A stretch of DNA of 64,000 nt from Campylorhamphus procurvoides. Taxonomy: Eukaryota > Chordata > Aves > Passeriformes > Dendrocolaptidae. Location of the stretch: assembly GCA_013396655.1 (NCBI GenBank), contig WBMV01003298.1, forward strand, positions 2,972,312-3,036,311. Reading direction: 5' to 3'. A program made the translations under genes and the position numbers. The notes below the pieces were generated by a model that made no database searches, had not been told where the DNA came from, and saw only the letters and a program-made list of their open reading frames with translations. Below are positions 38,901-46,630 of this stretch, one piece after another (positions within the stretch are counted from its first letter, which is position 1; every line of letters starts with the position of its first letter).

Positions 38901-41900
38901 ATTTGGAGCATATTGTGCATGGCTGTTTCTTCCTCTCTTCTGGTATTATGGGGTGTGCTGGATATTCTTGTATTATCTGATGTGCTGGATGTTGGAGAGT
39001 CATGCCATACTGAATTATGGGCGTGTGGAGCTGTGGCTCTCAAAACATGAAAGCAGGAAGGTGGTGTTGATGTTTTTGTATGAAATGAGATTTTCTTAAA
39101 AAATTGAGAATGTGCTCTCTTAGTTTCAAAAAGATTGCTCACATTTCTAATAACATTAATTAAGATAGTTCTGAAAATTGCAATTCCAGTGTGCTATTTT
39201 GGGATAGAAGACTTCATCCAACATTAATAAATGATTTTAAAAACACAGCTATTTGAAATAGTTTTATAATTACCAAACTGCCTGAGTGTAAGATCTACAT
39301 TTATCTGCCAGAAGGACTGCTTTGGGGTTTTTTTCCCCCCCTGCATGAAAGCTCTGATTTAGAGGTAAAGCATGATTTAAAGGTGAGGGACAAAAATATG
39401 AATTGTGGCATAACACAAAAGGAATTACTGATTCAGTAGTTCGTCAAAATAATTTACGAAAGAAGGCAACAACATTTGAGATGCAGAGAGAAAAAACTGC
39501 TTTCTCAGCATGTTCTCATGGATGTGTGACTGAATGAGGGCTGTAACACATTTGTGCTCACTTTTAGTCTGTGTTGTCACCCTTCAGAGAGCATCATTCC
39601 CACAGGGATTGCTGGGATTCATATTCATAAGTCAGGATGCTTGAAATGGGCATTTACCTTTAGCAACCTACATGTTACATCTGGTATCCAGCTGAGACAA
39701 ATTTAGTTTAATTTAAACTATGGGATGAGTTGCAAGAAGTTCAGTAGATTTCAAATCTCAGTGAATGGGAAAGTATTGCACCATTTAATGTGAGCATTAT
39801 TTAAAAAGGAAATGTTTTTGTGTGCTAACACAGTTAATGCTCAGTATGCACAATGATGCTTTGCTCCTGAATTATTCTGGTGAATTTTAATTAGCTTCCA
39901 GTGGTACAGGATGAAGGATTCTTTAGGTGGGAGACAGGAAGGTGTAGAAGAGGCCATGGCTGCTCCTGGAGTTCGTACCCCACCATGTGTAGAGCAGCCA
40001 GTGATGGTGAAAAATGGTTTAAGTAAAGAGGAGACATGAATTTACAGCCATTATTATTAACACTTCATGATTATATGCATAGTTTTATGCAAATTGCTGC
40101 CATGTTTAAGCAAGCAGCTTTCAAGACAGAAATCATTTCTTGCTTTTCCAGATGTCTGCAATCCTACCAGTATGGAACAAGAAAACTGATTTTGAGAATA
40201 AAGAAAATATTTTTATTTAGTCATGTTTCTCAGTTTGTGAAAATCATTTCAATTTGCTATAATTTGGCATGTTAACTGCCAGTTGTTTCAATAATATTTT
40301 ATAGAAATATTTAATAATGGGAGTTCAGTGCTGAAATAAGTCCCTCTAATTTTGGAGTTTTTGTTTACTTGGCAGTACTGAAAACTGCAGTTAGCACTGT
40401 GGTGTCGCAGTGCTAACTTGTGAAAGTATTTATAAAAAGACTTTGGTTTATTTTTTTTAATAGGTACGAATCTCCAGAAATTGCTCTAAATTGTGGAATA
40501 ATGCTTAGAGAATGCATCCGGCATGAACCACTTGCTAAAATAATCTTGTGGTCAGAACAATTCTATGATTTCTTCAGATACGTGGAAATGTCAACGTTTG
40601 ACATCGCCTCTGACGCGTTTGCCACGTTCAAGGTAATTCTCTGACAGCCTTAGAATTGTCCCCTCTAGTTCTCTGCTCTGGGTGGTACTGCTGGGCAAAA
40701 CAAGCCTTGGGAGAGGGGAAGAAAATAAGGTGTGATGCACCTGGGTGGGCTGGACATTGCTCTTCCTTTAAATACTTAAACCATGTTCCCCAAAGTGTTG
40801 TTCTGGAGAGTAAGATGCAAAGGATCCTCCATTACCTGAATAGACGTGCCCTTCCATGCCAGGGGCTTTACAGCTGTGTCTGCAGCTCCTCAGCTGAGCA
40901 AACTTCTTTTCATTTTGTTATAAACATGAGTACATTTCATGCTGTTGCTTTGTCTGGGGAAATTTTTCGTTGCCCTAAACCAGTGAGTTATGGGACTATA
41001 GGCATAATATTGATCAATGTTAAAGAGAGGGTCTTAATCTTGGTTGTGTGCAGAGCACAGCCTTGATCCCTAAGTGGATCACTCTTCAGTGATAATTCCA
41101 GTCTCTGTGTGAGTTAAAGTAACACATCACAGCTCTTTCCTAAGTGATGCTGAGATCCTTAGCAGTAATCCAGGTAATTGCATTCATGCCCTAAATTTCT
41201 TCATTTAGTGAAATAGTAAAATTTTCTATTGAATGTCTTTTGTGTACTCACCGTTTAATGTGAATGTCTATGTACTGCTTAAATATTTTAGTGTAAATAC
41301 TGGATTTGTGCTTTTTTACAGGATTTGCTTACAAGACACAAGTTGTTAAGTGCAGAATTTTTGGAACAGCATTACGATAGGGTGAGCAGACCTGCTTTAG
41401 TATTTAGAATTTCCTAGCGCTGTGTAGCTCATTTGAAGAAATCGGTGGGTTTATTCCTTGTTTAGCTTTGGTTTTGTAAACTCCCACATAATATTAAAAG
41501 ACTTGAAATTGCAGTAATTTCTGCCCAATAGTAAAATTCAGACCAAGACGCTATTGTTGAACGTGGAAAGGGATAAAAGGAGGGGACGGAAACGGGAATG
41601 TTGCTCTGTGAGCGCTAGGCCTGGTTTCCTCGCTAGAGGGAGCCCTTGCCCTGCCTTTCCCCGACCCCCGGGACTCCAGGCTATCCCTCTCCCTGCTTCT
41701 GGGAACCCGGGATTTGGGGAACAGTGCCCAGTGCCAGGAGCTCTCAGAGAATCACAGAATGGCCTTAAAGATCGTCTGGTGCCACCTCCCCACCTGCCAT
41801 TTGCAGGGCACCTTCCACTGGACCAGAGCCCCATCCAACCTGGCCTTGAACACTTGCAGGGATGGGGCAGCCACAGTCTCTCTGGACAACCTATTCCTAT

Positions 41901-44239
41901 TACAGTTTAAGAAACAGTGAGATAACTGCTTTCACTACATTGAAATCTAAGCATTAAATGCTCATAAAAAGAGTAAATATATATTTATTTTGTTTAACAA
42001 ATATTTATTATGTTTAACAGTAGTGACTTGCAGGAACCTATTGAGATTTCAGATTTTGTTTATGTTTTTGTTAGGGACTGGCATCTCCTCCACTTTGTTA
42101 CAGTAATTTGGAAGAAGAGTGCCTATGACACTTGGAAAAGTCCTAACCCTTCTCTTTATTCTGTGTTTAGTTCTTCAGTGAATATGAGAAGTTACTTCAT
42201 TCAGAAAACTATGTGACAAAGAGACAGTCACTTAAGGTAAGGCAATATTTATTTTCTTCTTAAATGCAAAGTTAGAGAATACCTTTAATTTCAAGGTGAG
42301 TTGACTTTATTTGAAATGACTGATGTAGCTGCCTTCAACGGTGTTGTAATTCTTCACCTTTTCAGTCTTGGGATCAGCTGCTTTTTTTGTCAGTCCTGTC
42401 CATTCAGTATTTAGTGTCCAGTACAGACCAAATTAATTTCTCTCCCTGTGAAGAAATGGCCCCTCAAGTATCTTTATTTTTGTTAGTTTTCCCTTCAACA
42501 AATCTGGGTACATTTAAATAATTTAACAAAGGTTCACATGATGTGCCTAGAGCATTACTAACCTTACATTCAAATAGGTAAGACACAGTGAATGTAAATG
42601 TTATACAGAACTTGTAGCAAGGTGATCCTTGTGGGGAATATCCTTTTAATCCCTTTTGGACAAAGAAGGTAGCAAAAGGAGTGTGACTATTTCCCATTTG
42701 AAGTATTAACCTGTTTAGGTTTTGGGGTTTGTTTTGTGCCTTTTTTTAAAGGCATTGTTATTGGTGCTGAATAGCTGCTGTATAAAAGAAAAAAAAAATC
42801 ATGAGGGAAAAAAGAATGAAAGACTTTTCTTTCATTTTTGTTTCATAACAAGGGGGAAATAAAGGTGATTTTTCACTTTCTGAGTAGAAAGAGAAACTGC
42901 ATTATTGAAATAAGAGGAAAACGCACCCTGTGCTTTGAAATTTGGGACACTGGAGTTCTGTGGTTACTGTATTTGCAGACAGGTGTCAGCTCCCCAGGCT
43001 GTTTGAAAACACTTAAGGAAAAGTTGATTCTTATGTCCAGTGTTAGTAATTTTTCCATTCGGGCTTGTTTTCTACCTTTAGCTTCTTGGTGAATTGTTAT
43101 TGGACAGACACAACTTCACAATTATGACAAAGTACATCAGTAAACCTGAAAATCTCAAACTAATGATGAACCTTCTACGAGACAAGAGTCGTAACATTCA
43201 GTTTGAGGCCTTCCATGTGTTTAAGGTACGTTTAAAAACCCCACCATGAAACAACAAAAAATGTAAGAATGCAACCAGAAGTTGTTTAATTAAGTAAGCT
43301 ACTTATCTGAGCCTAAACGGAGTTTATCTTAATATCTGCTAAGTGATTAAATAAAGAGAGTGCTGATGTTTGCCCTTATTATGATCCATCTTTACAAAGA
43401 ACTATCTTGGTGTCTTTTGAAAACTGTTTAGATACTTCCTGGGAACTTCTATATGATTGTCAGTGTAATCTCTCTTAGAAAATGTTGGAATTAAGAAGGA
43501 TGAAGTGCAGTAAGATGAGGAATGCATGATTCCATGCAAAATCATGAAGCACCCTGGAATTCAAAGGTGTTTTTATCATGCTGCATGACCTCTGAAGTGT
43601 TTTTGTAAGGTCCCCTAAATTTCAAAGCCTATAAAGTAATTTGCACATTATAACAGATGCCTGCAGACAAGCAGCTAAGACCTATAACTTGAGATCTAAA
43701 ACTTTGTAGTGAACTGTGAGATACGCATCTGATGCTGTATTTGATATGAAACCATGCATTTGCTATAGAATTTAACCATGACTCAGTGGTTTTTGCAGAG
43801 GATATTGTTGCTGGTCACCTCTACAGACCAAATTTACGTTGGTCCTGCTGTTCAGCTTATGTCCTGATGAAAAAAGGAGTAATTTTATTTTAAAACTTGC
43901 ATTTACTCCTTTATTTTTTTCTGTAGGATACTGGAATAATTAGAATGTAATTTTAAGTTGTGGTCATCAATACTTTGTTGGATTGGTTTGTTTTTTAATG
44001 TAGCCTTCTCTTCCTGACTCTTGTTCTCAATGCCTTTTATTTTCTTGCAGGTGTTTGTAGCCAATCCCAACAAGACACAGCCTATATTAGACATCCTTCT
44101 AAAGAACCAGACCAAACTTATTGAGTTCCTCAGCAAGTTTCAGAATGACAGGACCGAGGATGAACAATTTAATGATGAGAAGACCTATTTAGTTAAACAG
44201 ATCAGGGATTTGAAGAGACCAGCACAGCAAGAAGCTTAA
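26885..44239 (+). CDS. CAB39: CAB39 / MO25-alpha, complete CDS in 8 exons
   Basis: Joining 26885-26998, 34330-34494, 38298-38416, 40464-40632, 41322-41381, 42171-42236, 43082-43225 and 44051-44239 gives an unbroken 341-residue protein, the exact length of vertebrate MO25-alpha. It starts [20 protein letters not shown] and ends [11 protein letters not shown]. The protein is all-helical, built of ARM/HEAT-like repeats. Its C-terminal part holds the pocket for the WEF tail of STRAD, and its concave face grips the STRAD pseudokinase. The MO25-STRAD pair allosterically activates the tumour-suppressor kinase LKB1 in the cytoplasm; MO25 also boosts SPAK/OSR1 and MST-family kinases. Residues known to matter for partner binding, R227, M260 and K297, are all in place. 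By memory, it differs from the human protein at perhaps one site (Thr near residue 300, Ala in human). The paralogue CAB39L is less similar. Every junction is GT-AG and phase-compatible, and I see no frameshift. Confidence 0.98.
31180..31335. repeat. AT-rich microsatellite region
   Basis: Roughly 150 bp rich in TATA and TATAAAA units, with an uninterrupted TA core at about 31246-31261 followed by AGAGAGA. It is an intronic low-complexity tract. Confidence 0.8.
31925..32082 (+). mobile_element. CR1-like 3' fragment, left part of a compound insertion
   Basis: CAGGTTGCCTGGGGAGGTGG, then TGGAGTGTCCTTCCATGGAG, then a later segment GGTCCTGCCTGGAGCAGG and TGGACCCTGATGACCTCCTG AGGGACCTTGCAGCC match the layout of a CR1 3' region of the type whose penultimate block reads 'gatgacctcc-agaggtccc'. 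The copy is diverged, and it abuts a second CR1 end with a different subfamily signature. Confidence 0.6.
32098..32208 (+). mobile_element. CR1 3' terminus, right part of a compound insertion
   Basis: TCGTGGTTTAGTGGTGGACT TGGCAGGG is followed by GGTTGGACGGGAGCTTAAGG, TCTTTTCCAACCTAAGTGAT and the terminal repeat TCTATGATTCTGTTCTATGA. This is a textbook CR1 3' end in sense orientation, only about 110 bp long, with its tail of imperfect ATTCTATG-type repeats intact. Confidence 0.88.
34330..34494 (+). CDS. CAB39: CAB39 coding exon 2 (residues 39-93)
   Basis: 165 bases, phase 0 at both ends, from ATEEVSKNL to LQLIDFE. Acceptor is TTTCTTTAG, donor is GTAAGA. It encodes the first helical repeats, including the motif [19 protein letters not shown] characteristic of MO25 proteins. 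Confidence 0.98.
34495..38297 (+). other. CAB39 intron 3 (3.8 kb)
   Basis: Runs from donor GTAAGA to acceptor TTTTTGACAG. I see no repeats of note and no embedded gene; the open frames here are short. Confidence 0.93.
38298..38416 (+). CDS. CAB39: CAB39 coding exon 3 (residues 94-132, splits Gly133)
   Basis: 119 bases, from [16 protein letters not shown] to FMLLK plus the first two bases of a glycine codon. The donor is GTATGT at 38417. The choice of donor is fixed by the next exon, which begins with G-TAC-GAA and restores GYESPE. Confidence 0.97.
38417..40463 (+). other. CAB39 intron 4 (2.0 kb)
   Basis: A phase-2 intron with GTATGT donor and a TTTATTTTTTTTAATAG acceptor. Its 3' end holds a perfect 11-bp hairpin that includes the best branch-point match (see the entry at 40389-40418). 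No gene or clear repeat is seen within it. Confidence 0.93.
40389..40418 (+). other. Perfect 11-bp hairpin over the likely branch point
   Basis: AGTTAGCACTG at 40389-40399 and CAGTGCTAACT at 40408-40418 are exact reverse complements around the 8-base loop TGGTGTCG. The right arm contains TGCTAAC (40411-40417), the best branch-point consensus near the acceptor at 40462-40463; the presumed branch A at 40416 lies 48 bases before exon 4. In pre-mRNA the hairpin would bury this site. Confidence 0.6.
40464..40632 (+). CDS. CAB39: CAB39 coding exon 4 (residues 133-189)
   Basis: 169 bases: one base completing Gly133, then [20 protein letters not shown] onward to DAFATFK. The donor is GTAATT. It encodes helical repeats in the middle of the solenoid. 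Confidence 0.98.
40633..41321 (+). other. CAB39 intron 5 (689 bp)
   Basis: Short intron with GTAATT donor and CTTTTTTACAG acceptor. A 136-codon open frame inside it (40656-41066) is chance: it shows no family motif and lies entirely within a well-defined intron. Confidence 0.93.
41322..41381 (+). CDS. CAB39: CAB39 coding exon 5 (residues 190-209)
   Basis: A 60-base exon, phase 0 at both ends, coding [20 protein letters not shown]. The donor is GTGAGC. It is too short to stand out as an open frame, but it is fixed by the protein family and by flanking consensus splice sites. Confidence 0.97.
41382..42170 (+). other. CAB39 intron 6 (789 bp)
   Basis: Bounded by GTGAGC and TTCTGTGTTTAG. The middle is occupied by GC-richer DNA and an antisense CR1 fragment (41746-41905). 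No exon is visible within it. Confidence 0.93.
41746..41905 (-). mobile_element. CR1 LINE fragment, antisense
   Basis: AGAGAATCACAGAATGGCCT TAAAGATCGTCTGGTGCCAC is followed by GGGCACCTTCCACTGGACCA, AGCCCCATCCAACCTGGCCT TGAACACTTGCAGGGATGGG and ACAACCTATTCCTAT. This is the typical reverse complement of a CR1 3' end, 5'-truncated, about 160 bp, sitting in CAB39 intron 6 opposite to transcription. Confidence 0.92.
42171..42236 (+). CDS. CAB39: CAB39 coding exon 6 (residues 210-231)
   Basis: 66 bases, phase 0 at both ends, coding [20 protein letters not shown] followed by LK. It contains R227, reported as important for partner interaction. The donor is GTAAGG. Confidence 0.97.
42237..43081 (+). 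other. CAB39 intron 7 (845 bp)
   Basis: GTAAGG donor and TTTTCTACCTTTAG acceptor. A/T-rich, with short poly-A and poly-T runs; no repeat family or gene recognised. Confidence 0.93.
43082..43225 (+). CDS. CAB39: CAB39 coding exon 7 (residues 232-279)
   Basis: 144 bases, phase 0 at both ends, from [20 protein letters not shown] to FEAFHVFK. It includes M260, part of the hydrophobic pocket for the STRAD C-terminal WEF motif. The donor is GTACGT. Confidence 0.98.
43226..44050 (+). other. CAB39 intron 8 (825 bp)
   Basis: GTACGT donor and ATTTTCTTGCAG acceptor. No embedded gene or repeat recognised. Confidence 0.93.
44051..44239 (+). CDS. CAB39: CAB39 coding exon 8 (residues 280-341 and stop)
   Basis: 189 bases from [20 protein letters not shown] to the C-terminus RPAQQEA and TAA at 44237-44239. 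It contains K297. It encodes the last helices and the charged tail [20 protein letters not shown] typical of MO25-alpha. Position 300 reads Thr; I recall Ala in human. Confidence 0.98.
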   Translation: MFVANPNKTQPILDILLKNQTKLIEFLSKFQNDRTEDEQFNDEKTYLVKQIRDLKRPAQQEA

Positions 44240-44354
44240 TCTCCAATAAACCTTTAAAATATTAAACCCAAATTCAGCATTTGCTGTTAGATATTCAGCA
44301 TCAGGCACTCTTATCGATTCATGAGGAACATTACTGCTAATCTGCTGTTCAGTG

Positions 44355-44362
44355 AACGGTTT
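44355..44362 (+). promoter_or_regulatory. miR-451 seed match
   Basis: AACGGTTT is the exact complement of bases 1-8 of miR-451 and lies about 115 bases after the CAB39 stop codon. CAB39 is an experimentally established miR-451 target in mammals. Pairing beyond the seed is weak. Function in this species is inferred from the site and its position. Confidence 0.75.
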
Positions 44363-44595
44363 TTGTTTTTCTCTTTTCATTTTTAGTCCAAGTTGAGAAA
44401 CATAGCTGCTGCTTTCTTGCACAATGTGGACTTTCTTGATATTTGTGTCATTTCAGAATTCAAAGACACTGCTTGTTTTAGGAGTCCTGAAAAGAAAGAT
44501 TCTAGGTTCGTGAAAGCAAACATATAGATACTAGTTTGGTTTAGGAGAGAAGGTATTAATGTAGTTAAGTAACAGGTTGCATGCTTGCAAATCTG

Positions 44596-44601
44596 AATAA
44601 A
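44596..44601 (+). terminator. Alternative poly(A) signal
   Basis: AATAAA followed within 20 bases by the T/G-rich stretch CTGTATGTTTGC. It would give a 3' UTR of about 380 bases that retains the miR-451 site but loses both Pumilio-type elements. Confidence 0.45.
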
Positions 44602-44843
44602 TCTGTATGTTTGCACTTACCTTGTTTGAGATAATGAGCACAATGTGACCTGTGCATACCTGGCACCATAGTATAAGATTATATGCCTTGATTAAAAAAA
44701 AATGTGCAGTGCTTTATTTGTAATCAAAGGGGAAATGTATCTAAGATGTGAGCTTATTGGGATAAACAGTTGTCTTGCAAATAAACTGATATTGAAACTT
44801 AGCAACTTTTAAAAGAGTGAAATCTCAAGGTTCATAAGGAAAA

Positions 44844-44851
44844 TGTATATA
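44844..44851 (+). promoter_or_regulatory. Pumilio-type response element
   Basis: TGTATATA matches the PUM1/2 consensus UGUANAUA exactly, in sense orientation in the 3' UTR. It is an 8-base motif in A/T-rich DNA, so chance is possible. Confidence 0.45.
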
Positions 44852-45030
44852 TGCCTTTCACTGCTTTATAGAATTTTTTTTTGACATGATTTGATTTTTC
44901 TGAGACTTGACTTGTAAACTTGGAAATATGTTCTAAGGGTTTTTGTTAATTTTACTTTAAAGGTATTTCAGACAGTAGACCTAGCAGTGACATTTTGCAT
45001 TTCATTTCAACAATGCTTGCTGGTTTCTTT

Positions 45031-45038
45031 TGTATATA
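45031..45038 (+). promoter_or_regulatory. Second Pumilio-type response element
   Basis: Another exact TGTATATA, 187 bases downstream of the first, also sense. Paired elements strengthen the case for PUM binding, although the local sequence is A/T-rich. Confidence 0.45.
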
Positions 45039-46608
45039 ACTCCTAGGCTGCTCATTTCTTTAAAATATGATTTAATTTGTACAGCAGAGGAATGTTATTG
45101 TATTAGTCTGTAACTATTACCTAATATTGAGTTTTGCAAAATGAATGCTCATGTGTAATTGAATACTTCAGATCACATGGAAATGCTGATTTAACAATCT
45201 TAAGTACTGCAGCATTTAAAAGGAAAAAAAGCAAACCAACCCAAACAAATTCTTTGTATTCACTTATGTAATGGGGTGCCATCTATTAGGGTAGGCTGAA
45301 ACAGAGAACTGGAACCCTTTATACTACATTCTTACTGGGTAATATTGGCCTTATTTAATTAAACTAGCATTGTGCTCACCAGCTCTGCAAATGGCAAAGA
45401 TTATGCTGAATTAATATCGATCCCTGTTACTTCTGGGGAGCCTGCAGTGCATCATTTCTTCCTTGCAGTAAATAGCTCAGTACAATAGTTGTGTACGTGA
45501 ATGATTTAATTCCCTCCGACTTCAAGAAACAATGTCATAGGTGTCCTAGGATAACAAAATGATTTAATTTTGCTGATTTTGTTCTTTAATGCTGCAAACT
45601 ATCAGTATTTATAAAAACAGAAAACCCAACTGATTTTGCACCATGTTTTTGTTACTGTGACCATACAAAAGGAATCTACTAAATATAGCTAAATGATGTT
45701 ATTAAAATTGTATCTATCCATCATATAGTAACTCTAAGATCACAACCAAGCAAACTTATGGATTGGGGTCTGAAAGTTAAAATTCTGCATGACTGAATGA
45801 TTGCGAATGCTATAGAAAATGTTTGTTGCTTCCTGTCCTTCTCCCACTGAAAACACTTCGCAATCAGTGACGTTTAAGCTGATTTGAAAGCCTTCACAAG
45901 GGAAGTCCAAGAGCTCCAGAAAACTGGGTGTTTTCACTCAGTTGTTTAAAATTGCTCTTAACATTATAATTGGTCTTTGGAAGGTTCTTAACGTTTCCTT
46001 TGCAAATCAAATCATTTTGCCTACAGGAAAGAAAATAGCTTTCTGTGCCCGGAGATCACAGGCATTGAGGTGGTGTTATAATTCAGTACTAACAGTCTAT
46101 TATATTTTGGTTTATCATAGCTGAGTGGAGGAAAACATTATTTGCCAAGTTACTCACAATAAACATGTAAGGCTTCCTCTTTAGAAAGGTGTAGATGTGC
46201 TAAAGATTTATATGTGTCAAGAAGTGAAAACATTTGGACTGGGATAGAGGTTACTCTCTATTAGGCCTTGGAATCAATGGCTATGGTGACTTTTTTAATA
46301 TGTGGAAACATTTGAATGTTGGCTTTCAAAAAGAAGTTGTATTTAAATTAAAGCTCCTTTGACGTGCTCTTCGTATTAAAAAACTTGTTCTGGAAGTGGT
46401 TTCTTATCTGCTTGAAGGCTTAAGGGTATTACTAAAAGATATTTAAATGTGAGCGGTTTTTCGTTTGGCTTTTTTTTTCCTTTTTTTTTTTTTTAGTAAG
46501 AGATGTATACAATTGTAATTCTATTTCCATGGTAGCATTTCATTTCTCCTGAGGAAAATGCGTTTCGTATCCAAAAAAAAATCTGGCTGGCCCCATAATT
46601 TAAATTAA

Positions 46609-46614
46609 AATAAA
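46609..46614 (+). terminator. CAB39: Main poly(A) signal of CAB39
   Basis: AATAAA in AAATTAAAATAAAATTTTG, followed by TGTGTGTTCTTT at about 46629-46640, a canonical downstream element. It is chosen as the distal end because it gives the expected 3' UTR length and no comparable signal follows closely. Confidence 0.7.
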
Positions 46615-46630
46615 ATTTTGAAGAAAAATG

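Larger units (their letters stand above)
44240..46630 (+). other. CAB39: CAB39 3' UTR (terminal exon, about 2.4 kb)
   Basis: An A/T-rich non-coding stretch with no long frame, stretching from the stop codon to the AATAAA at 46609-46614. About 10-20 bases later comes a TGTGTGTTCTTT element of the kind that follows cleavage sites. The length matches the roughly 2.4-kb 3' UTR I recall for mammalian CAB39. Earlier AATAAA hexamers at 44245, 44596, 44780 and 46158 could give shorter mRNAs. The exact cleavage position is inferred. Confidence 0.75.

Noticed and set aside
40656..41066. 136-codon ORF following coding exon 4
   Set aside because: It lies wholly within intron 5, starts after the donor, and has no family resemblance.
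41538..41910. 98- and 118-codon ORFs in CAB39 intron 6
   Set aside because: They consist of GC-rich intronic DNA and the antisense CR1 fragment, between two firmly placed CAB39 exons.
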